Part shown: piece by piece, positions 36,327 through 44,204 of the stretch
Layout: each line of letters opens with the position of its first letter
Position numbering within the stretch: the first letter of the stretch is position 1
NCBI RefSeq assembly: GCF_009725995.1
Contig: NZ_RCNS01000003.1
Span: forward strand, 558,001 to 622,000
DNA length: 64,000 nucleotides
Source: Zobellia laminariae
Lineage (GTDB): Bacteria > Bacteroidota > Bacteroidia > Flavobacteriales > Flavobacteriaceae
Direction of reading: 5' to 3'
Position numbers and translations under genes: made by a program
Notes under the pieces: generated by a model
The model's input: only the letters and a program-made list of their open reading frames with translations
What the model was told of the DNA's origin: nothing
Database searches by the model: none

Positions 36327-39137
36327 TTATTCTATTTCAATTTTTCGTGCTGTTCCAGCGTCAAATTTCTTTTTTGAATTTTTATAAGTAATAGTAATAG
36401 GAACTTCATTATTTAAGAGCAACTCACCTTGTTTTGACTCCAATACCACATTACCCATTTCAGAAGTTATGATAGTATGACCTTTGGCCGAAACTTCTTT
36501 TCCGTTGCCTATAAAAACTACCCAATCTCCGTTCTCTTCGTTCCCAAATAAAGTATAGGTAGCGTCACTAGACATTGCTTTATAGTTTGCTTTTTGATGA
36601 TTAGCCGATGAAAACACGAAATCTTCACGACCGGATTCATGTAGGATATTCAACCCAACAAATTCAGTATTCCCGTTTTCATCTTCAAAGCCTGAAATCT
36701 TTTCTATGCTTTTTCCTTCGGCAGAAGTAAAAGGTTCATAGACCGAAACGAAAGGTTTTTCCCATGCTGCCCCGTGTTGTCTTGCGGCAAAGGTTAAATA
36801 AGGTTCTTTATCTACTTTATAAGGTATACCGTGATTGCCTCTAAATGCTTTGTTCGGCGGAGATTTTATGGAGAATACCTCACGCCCTACTGTGCCTTTC
36901 ATCCAAAGGTTCATAAAAACATCATCCTCACCTTCGGGCATGTCTATTTTCCATTCAGTTTGATAATCGTCTTCTAGCTTCACCGATTTTTTATCCCACA
37001 TATAATCCAAGGCATAAAGGTGGCCGCCGGCAAATGCCATTTCCTCACTTTCTGTTAGCTTCAGCGGATTTCCATCAGCATCCATTACACGCATACTTTG
37101 TCCTAGATTATGATAATAGTAATCATGAAATTTATCGCCTTTACGCTGTTTTTTAGAGCGAAATACATCAACATAATAACCAGCAGTTTCACCTGTTTTT
37201 ACAATACTTACCAATCTACTTTGATCACTCTGCGTTTCGGGTTCTAAAAAGTAAACATCAGAGTAAGTGATGTCTTCATAAAAGCCTTCTTTCTGTTCGG
37301 ATTTTGGATATTCACCCAAGACATCAAAAGCATGGTAACTTAGCATTTCTGTATACGAAGAAGCTCCGTCTACCATAACCGTATTGTGTGCAGGAAACTG
37401 CGAGTAATACTCCAAATAAATAGGTTGCAAATAGCCCGCACCTTTTCCTGGGTCTGCTCCTTGAACAAATCCCTTTCCATACAATTCCATATTAATACCA
37501 TTGGCATGCATATGGTTTCCTAGAGAACCGTTCAAAGAGACCATTAGTCCATCTTTACCTTTTCCCATAAGCTGCACATGCCAACTAACACTTGGAGCAT
37601 TAAAAGTTTGGGTGATATAATCTTCTAAGTTGTGTTCTTTATAGTTTGGATTTAACACTAAAGGTTTACTTGCAAAAAAAGAAGATATTCCTTTAGAATG
37701 TCTTTTTCTGTTTTGAGCAGATTCCTCTTTATCCTTAGCAAACAATCTATACAAACCTGTAAACTCTTTTTCTAAATCTTTGTCCCCATTTTTCTGAGCA
37801 ATACGAATCATATCTTCTATTGCCTCTGTACTTATTGGCCCGTAGTTTGAATCTCCAAAAGCTACAATCTGATTGTTTGGAAATAAATACTGTGGCATCA
37901 TTTTCACCGCTTTACTCATTACAGGGGTATACGGAAGAATGTTATGATCAAATGTGTTATCGAAATCACGAATAAATTCGGTAAGACTACTTGTTACCCC
38001 AAGTGAATAACTAGGACATTCGTTCCAAATCCCATTACTTTCATCATAGCCGTAATCAATAAACTTTGATAGCGACCACTGCCTAGCTGATGTCACATTT
38101 AAAATGTAATCAATATAATATTCACGCCCTTTCTTGTCTTCATAATATGTATTATCCTGTAGAACCATAGCAGCTTTTAAAATAATATTTGCTTGATGAA
38201 GGTTCCAATTATTTTGCGGTACACCATTTTTTATAACTAGGTCTGTCCAACGTTTTATAGTTGCATCATACATAGCAATATGCTCCGGATGGTTTGCTTC
38301 TATATACGGATGTAAAAAATCATAAAGTATGGCTATTTCACGAAGAATACCTTCGTGTATTACTTGAAAGTTGGTAAAACCAACCAGTGTTTGAATATGT
38401 CCGTTTAGCAAATCAATAGGTTCCCCGCGGTAAGACATACCTTGCATATAGGTATGGAAAACATCATAGGAAAACTTTGCGAAATGCTCGTCATTTTCAA
38501 GCCAATATAAAAATGCCGCATCTCTTGCCAATCCAGTAATCTCATCATTGATAGAGTTTATAATTCTACCTGTTTTCGATTGTTCTACCCACTCAAATGG
38601 CTGACCTCCTTTACTCTTATTTGGCAAATACAAACCACGGGGGTCGTCCATATAGGGCAAAATATCTTTTAACTTTGGTTTTCCATAAAGCGTAGTATAA
38701 TCACGCGAACCAGAAAAACGCACCGTAGGCACAGGAGCCTCACCATCTGCGTGAGAATAATCCTGACCATTAATATAAACATTGGTTGCTTTGGTTTTCC
38801 AGTACATTTGCAAACGAGATACCATCCATTCCGAATCCTTAACATGACGCTCTACATGTTCGTCAACCTCATCATGCAATCCCGCTAAAACGTCTTTTGC
38901 CCATGCTTCTTTTTTGATGGTTTTCTGAAGGTCTTTCTTTTCAGAATTGGTGATGTACAATCGTGGGTAACCTTGTTCTAAATTTTTCGGTAACGGTATA
39001 TCTGCTGAGTTCTGAGCTGATATATAAGTGGTGAACAAACAGAAACCAACTACCAAAGTAAATGTTCTGATGACAATTATTGATATTCTACTGTTTCTTG
39101 TCAACATTTTGGTCTCTTTCTGTATATAGTTATTCAT
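36327..39137 (-). CDS. Heparinase II/III-family protein (putative uronate polysaccharide lyase)
   Basis: The frame has 936 residues; the Met at 39107 gives a better signal peptide than the one at 39137. The layout fits an (alpha/alpha) toroid (about 90-480) followed by a heparinase II/III beta-sandwich. Conserved spots are NNWNLHQAN, ECPSYSLGV, GSLGNHMHANGINMELYG (heparinase His region) and SQFPAHNTVMVDG. Such enzymes cut uronate linkages by beta-elimination and leave a 4,5-unsaturated uronate. GH88, KduI and KduD in the locus fit this product. A second homologue lies at 44205-47021; the stretch SRLQMYWKT to DDPRGLYL is closely shared. The CAZy family is not assigned. Confidence 0.78.
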   Translation of the reverse strand: MNNYIQKETKMLTRNSRISIIVIRTFTLVVGFCLFTTYISAQNSADIPLPKNLEQGYPRLYITNSEKKDLQKTIKKEAWAKDVLAGLHDEVDEHVERHVKDSEWMVSRLQMYWKTKATNVYINGQDYSHADGEAPVPTVRFSGSRDYTTLYGKPKLKDILPYMDDPRGLYLPNKSKGGQPFEWVEQSKTGRIINSINDEITGLARDAAFLYWLENDEHFAKFSYDVFHTYMQGMSYRGEPIDLLNGHIQTLVGFTNFQVIHEGILREIAILYDFLHPYIEANHPEHIAMYDATIKRWTDLVIKNGVPQNNWNLHQANIILKAAMVLQDNTYYEDKKGREYYIDYILNVTSARQWSLSKFIDYGYDESNGIWNECPSYSLGVTSSLTEFIRDFDNTFDHNILPYTPVMSKAVKMMPQYLFPNNQIVAFGDSNYGPISTEAIEDMIRIAQKNGDKDLEKEFTGLYRLFAKDKEESAQNRKRHSKGISSFFASKPLVLNPNYKEHNLEDYITQTFNAPSVSWHVQLMGKGKDGLMVSLNGSLGNHMHANGINMELYGKGFVQGADPGKGAGYLQPIYLEYYSQFPAHNTVMVDGASSYTEMLSYHAFDVLGEYPKSEQKEGFYEDITYSDVYFLEPETQSDQSRLVSIVKTGETAGYYVDVFRSKKQRKGDKFHDYYYHNLGQSMRVMDADGNPLKLTESEEMAFAGGHLYALDYMWDKKSVKLEDDYQTEWKIDMPEGEDDVFMNLWMKGTVGREVFSIKSPPNKAFRGNHGIPYKVDKEPYLTFAARQHGAAWEKPFVSVYEPFTSAEGKSIEKISGFEDENGNTEFVGLNILHESGREDFVFSSANHQKANYKAMSSDATYTLFGNEENGDWVVFIGNGKEVSAKGHTIITSEMGNVVLESKQGELLLNNEVPITITYKNSKKKFDAGTARKIEIE

Positions 39138-39515
39138 CTATAATGGTGTATAGGTAATAGTTAATTTCCCTTCTTTATTCGCTAAACGATAAATACTGTC
39201 CGTAGTGGGCATTTCAGGTTTTGTGTTCAGTAATCCATTCGCTTTTACTAAGTAATAATGACCTGATTCAGAGTTTGCAATTGCATCCCAATAACCTCTA
39301 TCCGATATTTTTGATGCTGGTTGAAATGCTTCTTTTGGCAGTACCTTTTTAAGCATTTCTATTTGTTCAGAAGACGGATAGATAATATCACTATCTGCCA
39401 ATTTTAGATAAGTTGACATGTCTAAATTTCCAGAAGAAATTTGCCCTAAAACATCTTGATTGAGAACAACAATCACCGTAAAGCAACATATAAATTGAAG
39501 TATTTTTTTCATCAT
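39138..39515 (-). CDS. Small secreted protein of unknown function
   Basis: A 125-residue protein with a clear signal peptide (MMKKILQFICCFTVIVVLNQDVLG). The mature 100 residues (DMSTYLKLADSDIIYPSSEQIEMLKKVLPKE, DRGYWDAIANSESGHYYLVKANGLL) match no family I know. Its stop codon directly abuts the frame of the lyase candidate, so the two are probably translated from the same message. A terminator lies just upstream, so this gene is likely first in the unit with the lyase and the putative hydrolase. It could be an accessory binding protein or a remnant of a larger protein. Confidence 0.6.
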   Translation of the reverse strand: MMKKILQFICCFTVIVVLNQDVLGQISSGNLDMSTYLKLADSDIIYPSSEQIEMLKKVLPKEAFQPASKISDRGYWDAIANSESGHYYLVKANGLLNTKPEMPTTDSIYRLANKEGKLTITYTPL

Positions 39516-39815
39516 ATAGAATTAAGTATTGCCCTATGCCTAAGAGGACAAACTATAATATTGTTGATGGTTAAAAAAAAAGCCAAGAACCAATTACATT
39601 ACAATGTTATCGGTTCTTGGCTATATATAATATAATATAGTGTTCAGGACATATAAATTATAGCCCATTACCTGTATAATGGACTATAAAGAGGTTATTC
39701 AAAATAAAAATCGGTTATTATTCTTCTCAAAATTCCAATGATTTTTATACATCTATTTTTTATATGACAGCGATTTTATATTTGCTTCTGCAAAATAATA
39801 TTGAACTGTATACTT
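39516..39815 (-). other. Intergenic region with terminator, probable operon boundary
   Basis: A 300-base stretch between the GH29-SGNH gene and the small secreted protein. It holds a strong hairpin terminator (39573-39622) and otherwise AT-rich sequence with no coding signal. The 66 bases between the hairpin and the next start may contain the promoter of the small-protein/lyase unit; no clear -7 box was identified. Confidence 0.5.
39573..39622 (-). terminator. Intrinsic terminator after the GH88-to-GH29 operon
   Basis: AGCCAAGAACC (39581-39591) pairs with GGTTCTTGGCT (39612-39622), an 11-bp stem with an inner ACATT/AATGT stem in the loop. On the minus strand a run of nine or more T follows. 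It ends transcription from the left-running genes that start near 54.3 kb. Confidence 0.85.
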
Positions 39816-41801
39816 CTATTTTTTCTTCAATGCTTTGGCAATAGCCTCATTAACCAATGGAGCCATAACGTTATATCCTTCTAGATTTGGATGCACACTA
39901 TCTCTACCATACTCGCTTTTTAAGCCCTTTTCCGCATCTACCATTGGCGTATAATAATCTAGGTAGACTATATTGTTTTTATCCGCATATGCCTTAATTC
40001 TTTTGTTAAGTTCAACAATCTGATCAGCAGGTGAAATAGATGGACTCCAAGAGTAACTATTAGCCGGTAATGCCGATGCCAGAACCACTTTAATACCATT
40101 CGCTTTGGCTAACTGTGCCATTGAGAATATATTCTTAGCCACCTGGTCAATACTAATAGGACCACGGTTTCCGGCAATGTCATTCGTACCAGCAAGAATA
40201 ACAACAGCTTTAGGGTCCAAATCAATAACATCTGGACTAAAACGCAACAACATTTGTTGAGTTACCTGACCACTTATTCCCCTATTGATATATGAAGGAT
40301 TTTTTTCAAAAAACTCAGGATTGTGCTTGCCCCAACCTTCGGTAATGGAATTCCCCATAAAAACCACACGGTTCTCTTTTTTAGCAGGCGCTTTCAACTG
40401 CTCGTTTGCGGCTTTATATTTTCCAAAGTTCGCCCAATCATCATTGGAGAGTAAAGTCATTTTAATTACGCTAACCGCAGCATCAGGGGCCGTTTTTGGA
40501 AGCTGAATGGTCAACCCTTTATCGGTAAGACCTGCTTTCAATTTGGTTCCGTCTGCCAATAAAGTAGCTCTCTGTAATTTTATATCGCTATTGATAACTA
40601 GATTACCATCTTCTGGCCAGTCAAAAACATGAGCATAAAGAATATCATCCTTAATTGTATAACGGCCCCACTCAGGTCTATCATAAGGACTTGCGCTACT
40701 TCCGTAAATGGCTTCACCGTTTACATCCGTCCAGTCCCCCATTGCCTTTAATCTTTCTACGCTCTCTGGTGGAAACTGACCAAGACCGTCAGGGCCTATA
40801 TTCAATAAGAAGTTCCCTCCTTTTGATACGATATCAACCAAATTTTGAATCAGCTTTTCACTGCTTTTCCAGTTATCATCAGATGGTTTGTATCCCCAAG
40901 ACCCGTTCATAGTCATACAAGACTCCCAATCAGAATCAATTCCAGTAGCCGGTATTTCTTGTTCCGGAGTACCAAAATCGCCCGCAAAGTTACCTTCTCG
41001 GTCCATTCCTTCCATTCCCATACGGCCCTTATCCACTCTATTGTTGATAATAGTATTGGGTTGGATTTCCCTAATGAAATCATACATTTCCTTACCCATT
41101 TCGGTCGTGTAATCTGCGATCCAATCACCATCAAACCAAACGACACCGATATCGCCATAATTGGTCAATAGTTCCTTTACTTGTGGTTTCAGATAATCTT
41201 TAAAGTATTCTGGAAATTCAGGGTTCACAACAGTTTGGTCTTTTTGACCTGCATTATAATTAGGGAATAAATTACCCTGCGCCTGAGGATGGTGCCAATC
41301 TACTATTGAGTGATAAAAACAGAAGATAATATCTTGCTTTTTACACGCATCCGATAATTCTTTGATGACATCTCTTTTAAAAGGAGAAGAATCCATGATA
41401 TCGTAATCAGATACTTTTGAATCCCACAGACCAAAACCATCATGGTGCTTTGAAGTGATTACAATATACTTCATTCCGGCATCTTTGGCCATAGCTACCC
41501 ACTCATCGGCATCAAACTTTACAGGATCAAATACTGGAGGTAATTTTTCATACTCCTCAATAGTATAGTCCAATTTATCCATAATCCATTCGGCGCCACC
41601 ACCGCAAACTTCTCCGTTTCTTTCGCCACCCGGGATAGAATACACACCCCAGTGAATGAACATACCAAATTTGGCATCGCGCCACCATTCCATGCGCTCG
41701 TCATCGGACAGTTTTTTTACTTCTTTTTCTTGGGCTAATCCTTGTCCCAAAGTCAACATCGCAACGAATGCGAACAATACCACTTTCATTATTACTTTCA
41801 T
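39816..41801 (-). CDS. GH29 alpha-L-fucosidase fused to an SGNH/GDSL esterase
   Basis: A 661-residue secreted enzyme from the ATG at 41801; this start gives a signal peptide (1-23, ending GLAQ) and avoids overlap with the upstream gene. Domain one is GH29: MFIHWGVYS (47-55), TSKHHDGFGLWDS (116-128), nucleophile Asp224 in VVWFDGDW. Domain two (about 475-661) is an SGNH hydrolase: GNSIT with Ser485, GISG, GTND (538-541), and DSVHP with Asp634 and His637. It may remove fucose and an ester (acetyl) group from the same unit. The gene closes the GH88-to-GH29 operon. Confidence 0.93.
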   Translation of the reverse strand: MKVIMKVVLFAFVAMLTLGQGLAQEKEVKKLSDDERMEWWRDAKFGMFIHWGVYSIPGGERNGEVCGGGAEWIMDKLDYTIEEYEKLPPVFDPVKFDADEWVAMAKDAGMKYIVITSKHHDGFGLWDSKVSDYDIMDSSPFKRDVIKELSDACKKQDIIFCFYHSIVDWHHPQAQGNLFPNYNAGQKDQTVVNPEFPEYFKDYLKPQVKELLTNYGDIGVVWFDGDWIADYTTEMGKEMYDFIREIQPNTIINNRVDKGRMGMEGMDREGNFAGDFGTPEQEIPATGIDSDWESCMTMNGSWGYKPSDDNWKSSEKLIQNLVDIVSKGGNFLLNIGPDGLGQFPPESVERLKAMGDWTDVNGEAIYGSSASPYDRPEWGRYTIKDDILYAHVFDWPEDGNLVINSDIKLQRATLLADGTKLKAGLTDKGLTIQLPKTAPDAAVSVIKMTLLSNDDWANFGKYKAANEQLKAPAKKENRVVFMGNSITEGWGKHNPEFFEKNPSYINRGISGQVTQQMLLRFSPDVIDLDPKAVVILAGTNDIAGNRGPISIDQVAKNIFSMAQLAKANGIKVVLASALPANSYSWSPSISPADQIVELNKRIKAYADKNNIVYLDYYTPMVDAEKGLKSEYGRDSVHPNLEGYNVMAPLVNEAIAKALKKK

Positions 41802-41817
41802 GTTCTTGTACTTAAGA

Positions 41818-44190
41818 TTACTTGGTTCTAATTGATAATTTATGTTCAGATTGATTTCTAACGACAATAATGTCTAATTTCTCCTGTGTTTTAGTTTCCA
41901 AAACAACTTTAAAAAAATCTGTTATTCCTTCAACTTTTTCGCCATTAGCTTGTATAATTACATCCCCAGTTTTTAGGCCGTTGTTCTGGACTGCCGGGCT
42001 TTCTGCCCAAACGCTAAGGATAATTACCCCTTGGGTTGTTTTTAAACCATAGGCAGATTGCTCTTCTTTTGAGGATACATTTTTGAGTTTATTTCGTAAC
42101 CAGGTCACAACCGGTGTATTTTCCGTTCCTTTCTCTGATTCATTTTTTAGCTCTGGTACTTCAGGTGTTTTGGCAAGTGCTTTCAACTCGGCCTTTTGCA
42201 CGCCAAATTTGTCCATCGGGAAATTTTTAAATCCGATTTTGAAAGCAGGCGAATTTTCTAGAACGGAAAAATCAAGATGCGCAGGATCCTTGAATAATGG
42301 ATCTCCATAAGCACTGTTCAAATCCCTATCATACACTCTAGATTTCATCATGGTTACTTCATTAGGGAACAAATTATAATCCTGTTCCTTTCCCCAACCG
42401 TCTAACCTAATATCTTGATATGACTTTTGGACAATGTTGTGCCGGAATACATCTTGGCTGTTTTTGAACCATACATGGGGATGCAGGGAATTGTTGACCA
42501 TGATGTTATTCTCTGCGACCCTAGCAAATCCTTCCCTTAATTTAAGGCCATTGTTCAACAGCAAATTGTTGTATATATGGTAATTGGAGGACCCATCGTC
42601 TAAATCAATATCCCAACCGTGATCACAACGAAAACGGTTATTACGAATGATGGTAGTATGAACGGCATCCCATTTCCACATGTTGGGGTTTGCATCAGTT
42701 AAACTATCCATTACACCTCTTTTGGGATGCCAAAATCTATCTCTTCCCCACGAATTGAAAGACCCATGATCACTGGTTTCCAATACGGTATTGAATACAT
42801 CATTGTACTCTAAAATATGTCCGCCCCAAGTACCATCACCAATATTGATACCCGCTCTAGGCACATCATAAATACTATTATGCCGAACGGTAATATCCAT
42901 AGCCATAGAAATTTGAACGCCAGCCGTTTGCTTCTCTATTCTGCCTATTCTATAAATGAGGTTATCCTCCACCAAACACTCCCTTGGGTACAGTTCGTTT
43001 TTAGGACCCGATACGGTATCCATTTCGGTTACCGAAACAAACTCTTTATAAGTAAAAGATGGAGACCTCACTGCCGAAGGGTCACCTATAAAAGAAACGG
43101 CACTAGCACCAGAATCATGAATGTGATTTCCGGTAACCTTAAAGTTTTTATTATACTTACTTGCCAAGATTACATTGCCACCAAGGTTTGTGAATTCGTT
43201 ATTGCTCACCTTGCAATTTTCCGTTCCTTCCAAGAAAACAGCTCCTCCTCGGTATATCATCCAATCGCTTCTTAAAAGAGGCTCGTATTCGTCCATAAAA
43301 GTGCGTTGGGTAATTTCAAACTTAATCGCTTCTATGGTTACATTTCTTACCGGATTCTCTAGTGTTCCCGTAATTTGAATTAGATTTTTTAATACCGAAA
43401 CCTCCAATTGGGCGGTATTCAAATCCGTACCCTCCAAAGGCCAATAGTAGAGCTTGTTTTCCTCTGTATTCAAGTACCATTCTCCCGGGCTATCTAGTTC
43501 CTCAAAAACATTCTCTACCATGCGGAATTCTTTGTGCGGTTCTGACGCTCTATTATTTTGATGCCCGCCTTCAAAAATTGGATTCCCGTTGGTATCAATA
43601 CCTGTAATACGAAAATGAAAACCACCCCATCTACCGCCATGTAAAGCATGAAAATAGGATCCAACCGGGTTTTCCCATGATGCCACACGTTCCTTAGACA
43701 AGGCATCTTCCGCGAAGCCTTGCCAATACTGTACAGTTTCGTCGTAATTGGGATATCGGGCTAAAACCTGCGGTTTGCCATTGACCATAAATTGGTCGAA
43801 ACCTGAGGTCTGATCCACATTGGCTACATAAATATGGTCTTCATATTTCTGCCAATTCAATTGTATGGAAGCAGCTCCTTTTAAAGTAACTTCTGAAGCT
43901 CCCGAGCCTTTAATGGTCAAATTACTCAATGAAGCGGGTATTGTAATTGGCTTAGATAAGTAATACGTTCCTGGAAGGATATTGATAATTATATGAGCTT
44001 CTGGGCTATCTTTTTTTAATTCCGATGCTTTCTGAATTGCCCCTTCTAAAGTTTTATAATTAACCTCATCTGCCTTGTCATTTTCTTCGGTTTTAGAAAC
44101 ATAAATCTCTATGGTTTTCTCTTCTTGAGTGCACGAAAAAAGAAGAACCATAAAGCCGACTAGAAATAGTATTTTTTTCAGTTTTTGCAT
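41818..44190 (-). CDS. Right-handed beta-helix lipoprotein, GH141-like, with C-terminal PDZ domain
   Basis: A 790-residue lipoprotein (lipobox LLFSC, Cys20). Residues about 28-640 form a parallel beta-helix with many repeats such as NCKVSNNEFTNLGGNV, RHNSIYDVPRAGINIGDG and YHIYNNLLLNNGLKLREG. The combination GGRWGGFHF, YWPLEGTDL and TWGGHILEYNDV is what I associate with family GH141 (alpha-L-fucosidase and xylanase members). Residues about 715-790 form a PDZ-like domain (VIILSVWAESPAVQNNGLKTGDVII). A fucosidase role fits the locus. The assignment is from pattern memory only; a polysaccharide lyase of beta-helix fold is the alternative. Confidence 0.7.
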   Translation of the reverse strand: MQKLKKILFLVGFMVLLFSCTQEEKTIEIYVSKTEENDKADEVNYKTLEGAIQKASELKKDSPEAHIIINILPGTYYLSKPITIPASLSNLTIKGSGASEVTLKGAASIQLNWQKYEDHIYVANVDQTSGFDQFMVNGKPQVLARYPNYDETVQYWQGFAEDALSKERVASWENPVGSYFHALHGGRWGGFHFRITGIDTNGNPIFEGGHQNNRASEPHKEFRMVENVFEELDSPGEWYLNTEENKLYYWPLEGTDLNTAQLEVSVLKNLIQITGTLENPVRNVTIEAIKFEITQRTFMDEYEPLLRSDWMIYRGGAVFLEGTENCKVSNNEFTNLGGNVILASKYNKNFKVTGNHIHDSGASAVSFIGDPSAVRSPSFTYKEFVSVTEMDTVSGPKNELYPRECLVEDNLIYRIGRIEKQTAGVQISMAMDITVRHNSIYDVPRAGINIGDGTWGGHILEYNDVFNTVLETSDHGSFNSWGRDRFWHPKRGVMDSLTDANPNMWKWDAVHTTIIRNNRFRCDHGWDIDLDDGSSNYHIYNNLLLNNGLKLREGFARVAENNIMVNNSLHPHVWFKNSQDVFRHNIVQKSYQDIRLDGWGKEQDYNLFPNEVTMMKSRVYDRDLNSAYGDPLFKDPAHLDFSVLENSPAFKIGFKNFPMDKFGVQKAELKALAKTPEVPELKNESEKGTENTPVVTWLRNKLKNVSSKEEQSAYGLKTTQGVIILSVWAESPAVQNNGLKTGDVIIQANGEKVEGITDFFKVVLETKTQEKLDIIVVRNQSEHKLSIRTK

Positions 44191-44204
44191 TTTTTTTGAT
44201 CTGT

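Noticed and set aside
42817..43275. 152-codon + strand frame inside the GH141-like gene
   Set aside because: It lies fully antisense to a well-supported coding sequence and shows no protein-like pattern.
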